Assembly: GCA_017451505.1 (NCBI GenBank)
Contig: JAFTOF010000008.1
Coordinates: forward strand, 1-64,000
Source: Clostridia bacterium
Lineage (GTDB): Bacteria; Bacillota; Clostridia; UMGS1883
Reading direction: 5' to 3'
DNA length: 64,000 nt
This document shows positions 1-9,204 of this stretch, in pieces; positions within the stretch are counted from its first letter, which is position 1, and every line of letters starts with the position of its first letter. Position numbers and translations under genes: made by a program. Under the pieces are notes generated by a model that was given only the letters and a program-made list of their open reading frames with translations, did no database searches and was not told the DNA's origin.

Positions 1-51
1 AAATTCGCAAAAACAAAACTCACTATTCAAAAGATTAGGTAAGGATATTTT

Positions 52-128
52 TTAGTCCGACAGGAGCGTTTTAGGGGTTTGGGGAATCGCAACCCCAAAA
101 CTTTTGGTTCTTTTGGTTACAAAAGAAC
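52..128. repeat. Hairpin-rich repeat-like segment
   Basis: Two hairpins lie side by side. TTTGGGG/CCCCAAA spans 78-99, and a perfect 9-bp palindrome GTTCTTTTG/CAAAAGAAC with loop GTTA spans 107-128. The segment directly follows the terminator of the gene ending at 174, read on the minus strand. It looks like the dispersed intergenic repeats common in Clostridia, but no second copy is in this window, so this is only a suggestion. Confidence 0.35.
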
Positions 129-162
129 ATAAGCCCCACGCTTCCGTGGAAATTTGGCTTAC
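128..162 (-). terminator. Probable terminator of the YcdB/SLH gene
   Basis: TAAGCC (130-135) pairs with GGCTTA (156-161), and inside it CCACG (136-140) pairs with CGTGG (145-149). Read on the minus strand the stem is followed by TGTTCTTTTG, a moderately T-rich tail. It lies just past the stop of the gene at 174. Confidence 0.5.
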
Positions 163-173
163 CTTTTTAAAGG

Positions 174-2231
174 TTAAATACTTAATAAATACTTATAAAG
201 CATTGCTATTGCCTCTCCGCGAGAAAGGTTATCTGTTGGGCGAAGATATCCGCCGTCCCCAGTGATAACGCCAAAGCCGCTAAGGATTGCACAGTATCCG
301 ATTTTGTCCTTTGAAAGAAGATTACTGTCGGCAAATTCCACTTTATAAATATCTTCAAGCTTTGCAACCTTTTCAAGATTTATCATGCGGATTATAAACA
401 CGAAGGCATCCTCACGCTTTATAGTGGATGAGGGTGCTTTTTCATCCTCGGAAATAATTTTCTCTCGGATAAGGGATTCATAAAGGTCATCTTGGGAATA
501 TGTGTGATAGTAGTTTCCGTATATTCCCGATGCGGTAAGGCGGAGAAAATCCTCCTGAGTTACGTGGGAGTCGGGCTTAAGAGATGCTTCCTCAAAACCA
601 ATCTGAATTTCAGCAAGTGCAGTCGCAGCTTTTTCTACCCAATGCCCCTTAATATCATCATAGGAAAATCCAATATTTGAATCATCGTTTTTATTTTTAA
701 TTTCACCTGTTATTGCATCAAGTGTTACACCGAATTTTTCGAGGGTTACACATTCTTTATAGCTTCCGCCCGATTTCACAAAGCGTCTGACAATGGGAGT
801 ATATGAAAGAAGCTTTTCATATGCCGCTTCCTCCCCTATTGCCTGCGTAGGGTCTTTAAATTCACCGCCAGTAAAGTTAAGCGAAAAGCTTACAACAACT
901 GAGTTTTCCGTATCAAATCCCACGGAAATTCCGTTATCCGCATGCTTTACATTATTTACGATGCGATAGTAATAAGAATTAATATACCCGTTATTTTCGG
1001 AGCTTTCCAAAAATTTGGTGTTTTCAAAATCTTCTCCTGCCGCCACTTTCAGAAACTCCTCCGTTTTCTTTTGTGCGGAGGCTTTCTCTTTTTCTGTAAG
1101 GGAAACCTTGCCCTTTCCTCTATACTCTGTACTGCAATAGTAATTTATAAGCTTGCCGTCCTTTGCATCTGCCGTGATACTCATATAGTTGTAATTTTCA
1201 TCGTCTTTATTCGAGTAGTGGAAGCTGTATAAATATTTATCCTCGTCATTTTTGGAAAGGTGACTGCTTTCAAGGGACAAATTTTTCGGGAACACCACAT
1301 AGGGCAGTGCTTTTACTTTATTTTCAATTTCCTCACGGCTTAAAAGATTGCCTACGGCAGTTATTTCCGCAAGCTCCTTTTCGGTAAAGGCTTCGTTTTT
1401 ATTCATAGAGCCCATTACGCTATCCTCGGCAGACTCGTCACGGAAAAGGTTATTCTCCTTGTCTTCCTCTACGGTTTCTCCGCTTTCTACAGAGATATAA
1501 CCTGCCGCATTGTCCTTATTTCTATATATCAGCACAGGAAGCATACGAGGCTCTCCCTTTGCTTTCCAATCGGGGTTATATTCATTTTTGTAAACAAGCT
1601 CCATGGGGAAAGCCTCTTTATACTTTTCTGTAAGGGCGTCAACTTCACCGCTTTTTTGCACAAATGAGGCTTCATAGTCAATATTTGCAGACATACTGCG
1701 AATATTGAGCTGTCCGTTTTCATCTATTGCTACACAGACGTTAACGGCGTTGTTATTTACGGGAACGATGTTTTTGCATCTGTTATATGTAAAGTAATAT
1801 CTTAGCGAGCCGCCTGCTCGGCAGGACTTTTCGTCAAGGGCAAGCGTATCTGAGGCGTCCGTGTACATATCGGGAAGTATTTTCTTAAGAAACGCATCTG
1901 CAAAGGATATAATTTCCTTTTTAGAAATGCCCGTCAGCCTTTTATCCGAAAGTTTTAAGGTGTGATTATTATAATTAATTATTCGTCCCTTTTCATCGGA
2001 ACTTACATTAATTGATTTTTCATACTTTTCGTCGTGCCAGTCAAAGTTATATGTAATTTTACCTTTATAATCGGAAATATTACTTTCAAATTCTGTAAGC
2101 TCGGGCGGAATCTCGATTTTTTCCTTGACTTTAAGAAGCACCTCGCTCATCTGATTTGAAGAATTTGTGGCGGCAAGTGCCGCAGGCATAATGAGCAGCA
2201 AAGAGAGCATTAACGCAATAACTTTTTTCAT
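174..2231 (-). CDS. Secreted YcdB/YcdC-domain protein with C-terminal SLH repeats
   Basis: A protein of 685 aa. It opens with a clear signal peptide (MKKVIALMLSLLLI, cleavage expected near AALA at residue 20). The long middle part, about residues 25-520, resembles the duplicated YcdB/YcdC (PepSY-like) domains of clostridial exported proteins. From about residue 530 there are S-layer homology motifs, such as DIKGHWVEKA and the final LRPTDNLSRGEAIAMLYKYL, which would bind pyruvylated wall polymer. The window also encodes CsaB (39305-40396), the enzyme that makes that ligand. The start is backed by GGAAAGGAG upstream. The role is unknown; attachment to the cell wall is the firmest inference. The domain assignment is by pattern recognition. 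Confidence 0.8.
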   Translation of the reverse strand: MKKVIALMLSLLLIMPAALAATNSSNQMSEVLLKVKEKIEIPPELTEFESNISDYKGKITYNFDWHDEKYEKSINVSSDEKGRIINYNNHTLKLSDKRLTGISKKEIISFADAFLKKILPDMYTDASDTLALDEKSCRAGGSLRYYFTYNRCKNIVPVNNNAVNVCVAIDENGQLNIRSMSANIDYEASFVQKSGEVDALTEKYKEAFPMELVYKNEYNPDWKAKGEPRMLPVLIYRNKDNAAGYISVESGETVEEDKENNLFRDESAEDSVMGSMNKNEAFTEKELAEITAVGNLLSREEIENKVKALPYVVFPKNLSLESSHLSKNDEDKYLYSFHYSNKDDENYNYMSITADAKDGKLINYYCSTEYRGKGKVSLTEKEKASAQKKTEEFLKVAAGEDFENTKFLESSENNGYINSYYYRIVNNVKHADNGISVGFDTENSVVVSFSLNFTGGEFKDPTQAIGEEAAYEKLLSYTPIVRRFVKSGGSYKECVTLEKFGVTLDAITGEIKNKNDDSNIGFSYDDIKGHWVEKAATALAEIQIGFEEASLKPDSHVTQEDFLRLTASGIYGNYYHTYSQDDLYESLIREKIISEDEKAPSSTIKREDAFVFIIRMINLEKVAKLEDIYKVEFADSNLLSKDKIGYCAILSGFGVITGDGGYLRPTDNLSRGEAIAMLYKYLLSI

Positions 2232-2301
2232 ATAAATCTTCTCCTTTCCGTTTCTGCTTTTTATACGCTTTCATTATGGAAAAAGTTCACATATTATAAG
2301 G

Positions 2302-2340
2302 AAAAGGATGTAAAAAAATAATTTTTGCATCCTTTTCTTT
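2302..2340 (-). terminator. Terminator downstream of tgt
   Basis: AAAAGGATG (2302-2310) pairs with CATCCTTTT (2328-2336), with A/T pairing between them. On the minus strand the stem ends in CCTTTTCC. It lies 10 bases past the tgt stop and can form on both strands. Confidence 0.7.
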
Positions 2341-2349
2341 TCAATTTCA

Positions 2350-3501
<1,152 letters not shown>

Positions 3502-3518
3502 TTAGATATTCGAATTTA

Positions 3519-5186
3519 TCAGACGTCAATAATAACAGGAAGTATGATCGGTTTTCTGTGTGTTCCCTCATAGATATAGCTTCCCAAAGCACTCTTGACA
3601 TTATTCTTAATGGTGCTCCAGTCGTGATGCTTGGAAATAAGGGTATCCTGCAGGGCAACCGTGGCAATATGCTTAAGCTCCTCCATAATACCTTCATTTT
3701 CACGCATATAGATAAATCCGCGTGTAATAACCTCGGGTTCTGCCGCCATTTTATGGGTTTTGCCGTTAAGTGCCATTACCACCATAATGATGCCGTCTTC
3801 CGCAAGGTGCTTTCTGTCACGAAGGACAATACTTCCCACATCGCCTACGCCGTAGCCGTCAACAAGAAGGTCGCCTGCCTGCACACTTCCCGTAACCTTG
3901 GCAGTACCCTGTGAAAATTCAAGTACGCTTCCGTTTTCAAGCTTGAAAATATTCTTTTTGGGGATTCCCATTTCCTCTGCCAGCATTGCGTGGCGGCGAA
4001 GGTGACGGCTCTCACCATGAACGGGAATAAAGTATTTAGGCTTTACAAGCCCCATTATAATTTTAAGTTCTTCACGGCACGCATGTCCCGATACATGAAC
4101 CTCGGTAAGCCTTGAGTGAACAACCTCTGCACCTTTACGATAAAGCTCGTTGATTACATTGGAAACGGTTTTCTCATTACCGGGAATGGGAGATGCTGAA
4201 ATAATTACAAGGTCACCCTTTCCTATCTCCACCTTTTTATGGTCGGAAAATGCCATTCTGGTAAGAGCACTCATAGGCTCGCCCTGACTTCCCGTAGTGA
4301 TGATTACAAGCTGATGGTCCTGATATTTTTTTACATCTTCAATGGGAATCATTGTCCCCTCAGGAATTTTAAGATAGCCGAGGGTTGATGCCACATCAAT
4401 TATATTTACCATGCTTCTGCCCGATACCGCTACCTTTCTGCGGTTTCTGACAGCGGCATTTATTACCTGCTGAACACGGTCAACATTTGATGCAAAGGTT
4501 GCAACAAATATTCTACTGCGTGTCCCCTTGAAAAGAGTTTCAAAGGTTTCGCCCACAGTTCTTTCACTCATTGTATAACCGGGACGCTCTACGTTTGTAG
4601 AATCACTCATAAGAGCCAGAACGCCCTGTTTTCCAAGCTCGCCAAAACGTGCAAGGTCAATCATATTTCCCTCTATAGGTGTACAGTCAATCTTAAAGTC
4701 ACCCGTATGAACAACCGTTCCCAAAGGGGTCTTTATTGCCATACCTACGGCATCGCTGATGCTGTGGTTTACACGGATAAACTCCACGCTGATATTCTTA
4801 CCGATTTTTACGCTGTCGCCTGCGGAAACACGGTTAAGCTTTGCTACGCTTAATATCCCGTGCTCCTTAAGCTTCTGCTCAATAAGCCCGAGTGCAAGAC
4901 GGGTTCCGTAAACAGGCACATTAACACTGCGGAGCAAATACGCAATACTTCCTATATGGTCCTCGTGCCCGTGAGTGATTACCACACCCTTTACCTTTTC
5001 CTTATTCGTCACAAGGTAATTAAGGTCGGGAATTACGCAGTCTACGCCATACATTCCATCCTCGGGGAAAGCCATACCGCAATCGACAACAAGAATTTCT
5101 CCTCCGATTTCAAAGGCAGTAATATTCTTGCCGATTTCATTCAATCCGCCAAGAGGAATAATCTTCAATTTTAATTTTTTAGCCAT
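3519..5186 (-). CDS. rnj: Ribonuclease J
   Basis: A metallo-beta-lactamase/beta-CASP ribonuclease of 555 aa with 5'-3' exonuclease and endonuclease activity, central to mRNA turnover and rRNA maturation in Firmicutes. The zinc motif THGHEDHIGS is near residue 75, followed by HTGDFKID, the beta-CASP region and VSGHACREEL. The C-terminal domain is present, so the protein is full length. A strong AAAAGGAG precedes the ATG. A sigma-A-type promoter at 5331-5358 and a 140-nt leader with a stable hairpin lie upstream. Whether it is the J1 or J2 paralogue cannot be decided here. Confidence 0.96.
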   Translation of the reverse strand: MAKKLKLKIIPLGGLNEIGKNITAFEIGGEILVVDCGMAFPEDGMYGVDCVIPDLNYLVTNKEKVKGVVITHGHEDHIGSIAYLLRSVNVPVYGTRLALGLIEQKLKEHGILSVAKLNRVSAGDSVKIGKNISVEFIRVNHSISDAVGMAIKTPLGTVVHTGDFKIDCTPIEGNMIDLARFGELGKQGVLALMSDSTNVERPGYTMSERTVGETFETLFKGTRSRIFVATFASNVDRVQQVINAAVRNRRKVAVSGRSMVNIIDVASTLGYLKIPEGTMIPIEDVKKYQDHQLVIITTGSQGEPMSALTRMAFSDHKKVEIGKGDLVIISASPIPGNEKTVSNVINELYRKGAEVVHSRLTEVHVSGHACREELKIIMGLVKPKYFIPVHGESRHLRRHAMLAEEMGIPKKNIFKLENGSVLEFSQGTAKVTGSVQAGDLLVDGYGVGDVGSIVLRDRKHLAEDGIIMVVMALNGKTHKMAAEPEVITRGFIYMRENEGIMEELKHIATVALQDTLISKHHDWSTIKNNVKSALGSYIYEGTHRKPIILPVIIDV

Positions 5187-5218
5187 TATTTTCTCCTTTT
5201 CAATTCCACGGCAATAAC

Positions 5219-5270
5219 AAGGCTATGCCCTGTACACTCCGTAATAATATGTACATTTACGCTTAGCCTT
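5219..5270 (-). promoter_or_regulatory. Structured 5' leader of the RNase J mRNA
   Basis: AAGGCTA (5219-5225) pairs with TAGCCTT (5264-5270). Inside it the self-complementary TGTACA occurs twice and pairs with itself. The hairpin lies between the RNase J promoter and its start codon. RNase J genes are often autoregulated through the leader; that this hairpin does so is inference. Confidence 0.5.
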
Positions 5271-5330
5271 TACCGATGTATTCAGTACTACTGAGGATTT
5301 ATAATTAATTATATACCTCTTCAAATAGTA

Positions 5331-5358
5331 ATTATACCATAAGAAGGAAAAAAGTCAA
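5331..5358 (-). promoter_or_regulatory. Sigma-A-type promoter of rnj
   Basis: On the minus strand TTGACT, 16 bases, TATAAT. Transcription would start near 5324, giving a leader of about 140 nt. Confidence 0.75.
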
Positions 5359-5376
5359 CAAAATTAATTGGCGGAA

Positions 5377-5415
5377 AATGCGACACATTAGGGACAGTCC
5401 CCAATGTGTCGCATT
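5377..5415. repeat. Perfect 13-bp inverted repeat
   Basis: AATGCGACACATT (5377-5389) and AATGTGTCGCATT (5403-5415) are perfect inverted arms, with GGGA/TCCC continuing the stem inside. No adjacent gene needs it as a terminator. With the phrase GGGGACGTGGCAC near 5650 it resembles debris of the repeat families that accompany REP-type transposases; that link is from memory and weak. Confidence 0.55.
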
Positions 5416-5526
5416 ATCACTAAGCCGTGTGTCAAAATCCCCCATATATTCATCAAGCTTTTCGGAAACCCCGGACGTTTATAAACCGAAGTGGAATTAT
5501 TTTCGCCGTTTTGCATATTATACCTA

Positions 5527-5555
5527 TTGACAATATCCTCTTTTTGTAGTATATT
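5527..5555 (+). promoter_or_regulatory. Consensus promoter of the small RNA
   Basis: TTGACA (5527-5532), a 17-base spacer, TATATT (5550-5555). The predicted start is near 5562, directly before the structured RNA, and no open reading frame with a ribosome binding site follows. Confidence 0.8.
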
Positions 5556-5561
5556 GTTGTT

Positions 5562-5630
5562 GGAAGTGATGATGGTGTTCACCGTAGGCAATTGGAGCCT
5601 ACTTGTACGAAGCCATCTATCGCTTTTTTC
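5562..5630 (+). ncRNA. Candidate structured small RNA, about 70 nt
   Basis: The 5' arm AGTGATGATGG (5565-5575) pairs with CCATCTATCGCT (5613-5624) to give 11 pairs with one bulge. This closing stem runs directly into TTTTTT. Inside lies a perfect hairpin GTAGGC/GCCTAC (5584-5589, 5597-5602) with loop AATTGGA. Promoter, closing stem and U-tract fit one another, so an independent transcript is well supported. I cannot match it to a known family. A fluoride-type pseudoknot was considered and does not fit. The function is unknown; a second terminator at 5707-5740 stops any readthrough. Confidence 0.6.
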
Positions 5631-5706
5631 TTTGTTAATGAACAGTTTGGGGACGTGGCACTTTCTGTTACAAATTGGAGAAATCACATAGAAAACATAA
5701 AACATT

Positions 5707-5746
5707 AAAGCCGAAACGATAGCTACTTCGTTTCGGCTTTCTTTTA
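5707..5746 (+). terminator. Strong intrinsic terminator
   Basis: A perfect 13-bp stem AAAGCCGAAACGA / TCGTTTCGGCTTT (5707-5719, 5728-5740) followed by CTTTTA. It isolates the arginine locus from transcription entering from the small-RNA region. Confidence 0.85.
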
Positions 5747-5871
5747 TTATTGGTTATTCTGCTACATAAAGTTTTTACATTAATTCAAATTTTGTCAAAT
5801 TTTTTCTTTACTGATATGCTGTTTTTATGGTATAATAAATTGGTTTATGATGAAATTGGGCGATTGTTTAT

Positions 5872-5980
5872 AATTATGCATAAATTTCATCGGTGAAACT
5901 GCGTAATTTTCCGTTAATTTATAAAATTTTAGGAATTTTTATACAAAACTATTGCATATTTATGCAAAATGAGTTAGAAT
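5872..5980 (+). promoter_or_regulatory. argC promoter with ArgR-like operators
   Basis: TTGCAT (5952-5957), 17 bases, TAGAAT (5975-5980). The -35 hexamer is embedded in TTGCATATTTATGCAAAATGA, which looks like an arginine box. A second box-like sequence, TTATGCATAAATTTCAT, is at 5873-5890. The same word pair (TTATGAATTTTTATGCAAA next to a TTGCAT -35) recurs before argG, supporting ArgR/AhrC control of both. A further TATAAT lies near 5830. The rest of 5747-5951 holds no gene. Confidence 0.6.
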
Positions 5981-6017
5981 ATACAAAACGTTGTTTTTTA
6001 AATGGAGTTGTTTTGTG

Positions 6018-6950
6018 ATGAAAAAGGTGTTCATCGACGGAAGTGCCGGCACTACGGGACTTCGTATTAAGGAAAGGCTTTCAAAGCGAAGCGATATAGA
6101 ATTAATTATTCTCCCCGAGGAGCTGAGAAAGGACAGCGAGGCACGAAAGAAAGCTCTCAACGAATGTGACATTGCTTTTCTCTGTCTTCCCGATGCGGCG
6201 GCTATCGAGGCTGTAAATATGATTGAAAATGAAAACGTGGTTGTGCTTGACACTTCTACGGCACACAGAACCGATGAGGGCTGGGCATACGGCTTTCCAG
6301 AGCTTTCCAAGGAGCACTTTGAAAAGGTAGCCACATCAAAGAGAATTGCCGTTCCCGGATGCCATGCCAGCGGATTCATTGCACTTACATATCCTTTGGT
6401 TGAAAAAGGAATCATAAATAAAGAAACACTCCTTAGCTGCCACAGCATCACAGGCTACAGCGGCGGCGGTAAGAAAATGATTGCAGAATATGAGGACAGT
6501 GAAAGAGATACACTCTTTGATGCTCCCCGTCAGTATGCTTTGGGGCAAACCCACAAGCACCTTCCCGAAATGACAAAGGTAACGGGACTTGAAAACGCTC
6601 CTGTATTTTGCCCCATTGTTTCGGATTTCTACAGCGGAATGGTTGTAACAGTGCCGATTTTTAAGAGTCAGCTTAATTCAGGTTTCACGGCAGAGGACAT
6701 TAAAAACGCCTATAAAGAAAAGTATACCGGTGAAATTGTTACATACAGTGAATCAATTTCCGAATCGGGTCTTATCAGCGGTAACGCACTTTCATTCAAG
6801 GACAGTATGCAGATAACCGTTGAGGGTAACGATGAAAGAATTTTACTTATCGCAAGATATGATAATTTGGGTAAGGGTGCTTCAGGTGCCGCACTTGAAT
6901 GTATGAATATTTCAATGGGTGCATCACCTTCCGAAATGCTGGATATATGA
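6018..6950 (+). CDS. argC: N-acetyl-gamma-glutamyl-phosphate reductase (type 2)
   Basis: NADPH-dependent reduction of N-acetylglutamyl phosphate to the semialdehyde, third step of arginine synthesis. The 310-aa protein opens with KKVFIDGSAGTTGLRI, the nucleotide-binding start typical of the short type 2 family. It has the catalytic Cys in AVPGCHASGFIAL near residue 117. The ATG at 6018 has GGAG 10 bases upstream; a TTG 27 bases earlier was rejected because it has no ribosome binding site. It is the first gene of the arginine locus and lies just downstream of an ArgR-like operator. argJ follows after 14 bases. Confidence 0.96.
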   Translation: MKKVFIDGSAGTTGLRIKERLSKRSDIELIILPEELRKDSEARKKALNECDIAFLCLPDAAAIEAVNMIENENVVVLDTSTAHRTDEGWAYGFPELSKEHFEKVATSKRIAVPGCHASGFIALTYPLVEKGIINKETLLSCHSITGYSGGGKKMIAEYEDSERDTLFDAPRQYALGQTHKHLPEMTKVTGLENAPVFCPIVSDFYSGMVVTVPIFKSQLNSGFTAEDIKNAYKEKYTGEIVTYSESISESGLISGNALSFKDSMQITVEGNDERILLIARYDNLGKGASGAALECMNISMGASPSEMLDI

Positions 6951-6964
6951 AAGGAATGATACAC

Positions 6965-8188
6965 ATGTTTAAAATCATAGATGGCGGCGTTTGTGCTCCC
7001 AAGGGATTTTCAGCAAACGGTATTCATTGCGGAATACGTAAGAATCGCACCAAGCGTGACATTGCACTTATTGTAAGTGATGTTCCTGCTGCAGCCGCGG
7101 CAACTTATACAACAAATCTTGTTAAGGGTGCTCCCCTTACAGTTACAAAGGATAATATAAGAAATGGTTACGCACAGGCTGTTATCTGTAACAGCGGTAA
7201 TGCAAACACCTGTAACGCAAACGGCATTGAGGTAGCACAAAAGATGTGCAGCCTTGTTGAAAAATATACCAATGTTAAGGCAGAAGATGTTATCGTAGCA
7301 TCGACAGGCGTAATCGGTCAGCCTCTTGACCTTGAACCCATTGAGGGCGGAATGGAGGAGCTTGCAAAAGGAATTGGTAAGGATGCCGAGCATGCAAATT
7401 ACGCCTCGGAGGCAATTCTTACAACTGACCTTGTAAAGAAAGAAATTGCCGTAAGCTTTACCCTCGACGGTAAGGAATGCACCATTGCAGGTATTGCAAA
7501 GGGAAGCGGTATGATTCATCCCAATATGGCAACCATGCTTGTGTTTATTACAACCGATGCTGCGATTTCTCCCAAAATGCTTCAAAGGGCACTCTCCGCT
7601 GATATAAAGAAAACCTTTAATATGATAAGCGTTGACGGCGACACCTCAACAAATGACATGGTATCGGTTATGGCAAACGGCCTTGCGGGAAACACTTTGA
7701 TTGAGGAAGAAAATGAAGATTTTGAAATCTTTGCAAAAGCACTCAACACTGTTACAATCTATCTTTGCAAAATGATTGCAGGCGACGGCGAGGGTGCAAC
7801 AAAGATGCTTGAATGCTCTGTCAGCGGTGCAAAGGATGAAAAATGTGCAAAGACAGTGGCAAAATCCGTTATCTGTTCCTCGCTTCTTAAAGCGGCAATG
7901 TTCGGTGCAGATGCAAACTGGGGCAGGGTGCTTTGTGCAATAGGCTACAGCGGTGCAAACGTGGATGTAGATAAGATTGACGTTTCCTTTGCTTCAAAGG
8001 AAGGTACTATAAAGGTTTGCGAAAACGGAGCAGGCGTAGATTTTTCTGAAGAAATTGCAAAGAAAATATTGCTTGAAAAGGAAATTAATATTATAATAGA
8101 CCTTAAAGACGGTGAGGAAAGTGCTACCGCATGGGGCTGCGACCTTACTTATGATTATGTTAAGATAAATGGAGACTATCGTACTTGA
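6965..8188 (+). CDS. argJ: Glutamate N-acetyltransferase / amino-acid acetyltransferase
   Basis: Transfers acetyl from N-acetylornithine to glutamate, giving the cyclic acetyl route, and may also use acetyl-CoA. The 407-aa precursor self-cleaves: the motif GSGMIHPNMATML near residues 180-192 carries the Thr nucleophile after NMA. The ATG at 6965 has AAAGGA 8 bases before it; an ATG at 6947 overlapping the argC stop would put that site inside the gene. With ArgJ present no separate argE or argA is needed, and none is seen here. Confidence 0.96.
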   Translation: MFKIIDGGVCAPKGFSANGIHCGIRKNRTKRDIALIVSDVPAAAAATYTTNLVKGAPLTVTKDNIRNGYAQAVICNSGNANTCNANGIEVAQKMCSLVEKYTNVKAEDVIVASTGVIGQPLDLEPIEGGMEELAKGIGKDAEHANYASEAILTTDLVKKEIAVSFTLDGKECTIAGIAKGSGMIHPNMATMLVFITTDAAISPKMLQRALSADIKKTFNMISVDGDTSTNDMVSVMANGLAGNTLIEEENEDFEIFAKALNTVTIYLCKMIAGDGEGATKMLECSVSGAKDEKCAKTVAKSVICSSLLKAAMFGADANWGRVLCAIGYSGANVDVDKIDVSFASKEGTIKVCENGAGVDFSEEIAKKILLEKEINIIIDLKDGEESATAWGCDLTYDYVKINGDYRT

Positions 8189-8204
8189 TTTAAAATTGAA
8201 TAAA

Positions 8205-8261
8205 GATTTTCGCCACAAGCGAAAATCCACCATAATTTCGAATTTCGAATTTCGAATTTCG
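8205..8261 (+). repeat. Intergenic hairpin plus four tandem 7-bp repeats
   Basis: GATTTTCGC/GCGAAAATC (8205-8213, 8219-8227) is a perfect 9-bp hairpin without a T-tract. It is followed by four exact copies of AATTTCG at 8234-8261. The block lies in the argJ-argB gap, upstream of the argB ribosome binding site. It may affect processing or stability of the operon mRNA, or simply be an unstable tandem repeat. Confidence 0.7.
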
Positions 8262-8286
8262 CACTTAAGTTACGGAGGAAATTACC

Positions 8287-9141
8287 ATGACTAACGCCCA
8301 GCGTGCAGAGGTGCTTACACAAGCACTTCCTTATATACAAAAATACAACAACAAAATAATCGTTGTGAAATACGGCGGAAACGCTATGATTAATGACGAG
8401 CTTAAGGATGCCGTAATGGGTGACATTGTCCTTTTGTCCCTCATTGGCATTAAGGTTGTTCTCGTTCACGGAGGCGGTCCCGAAATCACACAGATGCTTA
8501 AACAGGTTGGCAAGGAGTCCCAGTTTGTAAACGGACTTCGTGTAACAGATAAGGAAACCGTGGATATTGTACAGATGGTGCTTGCAGGTAAGGTTAATAA
8601 AAACCTTGTAAACCTTCTTCACCATAAGGGCGGCAATGCCATCGGTCTTTGCGGAATTGACGGTCATATGATTGAGGCAGAGGTTCTTAACCCTGAGCTT
8701 GGATTTGTCGGTGAAATCACCAATGTAAACGTACAGCCTATCACTGACCTTCTTGAAAAGGGCTACATACCCGTTATTTCCACAGTAGGCTGTGATAAAG
8801 ACGGCAACGTGTACAACATTAACGCAGATACTGCCGCTTCTAAAATTGCAGGCATCTTAGGTGCGGAAAGTCTTATTTCCATGACAGATATTGAGGGTAT
8901 TCTTCGTGATAAGGATGACCCCTCTACACTTATTTCCAAAATTTGTGTCGAAGATGCACCCAAACTTGTTGAGGAGGGTGTTATTTCAGGCGGTATGATT
9001 CCCAAAGTGGAATGTTGTATTGACGCTATAAAAAGTGGCGTGAGAAAGGTATTTATAATTGACGGCAGAATTCCCCACTCCATACTTATCGAAACCTTGA
9101 CCAATGAAGGTATCGGTACTATGTTTGTCCGCGGGCAGTAA
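8287..9141 (+). CDS. argB: Acetylglutamate kinase
   Basis: Phosphorylates N-acetylglutamate, second step of the pathway. The 284-aa amino-acid-kinase fold shows VVKYGGNAM, VLVHGGGPEI and the C-terminal SGGMIPKVECCIDAI. About 23 residues precede the first strand (MTNAQRAEVLTQALPYIQKY). Such an N-terminal helix is the mark of hexameric, arginine-inhibited kinases, so feedback by arginine is likely. The Shine-Dalgarno sequence GGAGGAA is well placed. Confidence 0.97.
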   Translation: MTNAQRAEVLTQALPYIQKYNNKIIVVKYGGNAMINDELKDAVMGDIVLLSLIGIKVVLVHGGGPEITQMLKQVGKESQFVNGLRVTDKETVDIVQMVLAGKVNKNLVNLLHHKGGNAIGLCGIDGHMIEAEVLNPELGFVGEITNVNVQPITDLLEKGYIPVISTVGCDKDGNVYNINADTAASKIAGILGAESLISMTDIEGILRDKDDPSTLISKICVEDAPKLVEEGVISGGMIPKVECCIDAIKSGVRKVFIIDGRIPHSILIETLTNEGIGTMFVRGQ

Positions 9142-9146
9142 ATGTT

Positions 9147-9179
9147 TTACGGTGCATAGCAAAGGTCTATGCACCGTAA
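9147..9179 (+). other. Perfect intergenic hairpin between argB and argD
   Basis: TTACGGTGCATAG (9147-9159) and CTATGCACCGTAA (9167-9179) form 13 perfect pairs around loop CAAAGGT. Only TTTGGG follows, so it is a weak terminator at best; an mRNA processing or stabilising hairpin is more likely. It begins 5 bases past the argB stop. Confidence 0.65.
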
Positions 9180-9204
9180 TTTGGGATATAAAAGGAGTTA
9201 AATC

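Noticed and set aside
5562-5630. Fluoride (crcB) riboswitch
   Set aside because: The two-hairpin layout and a possible pseudoknot looked similar, but the conserved core bases are missing and no transporter gene follows; the RNA terminates at once.
5388-5705. 105-codon minus-strand frame over the small-RNA region
   Set aside because: It crosses the inverted repeat, the promoter and the structured RNA, and has no ribosome binding site or similarity.
8234-8261. CRISPR-like array
   Set aside because: The four 7-bp units are directly tandem without spacers. No CRISPR array or cas gene is in the window.
8176-8667. 163-codon minus-strand frame over the argJ/argB gap
   Set aside because: Antisense to argB with no start signal. 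The gap is explained by the hairpin and tandem repeat.
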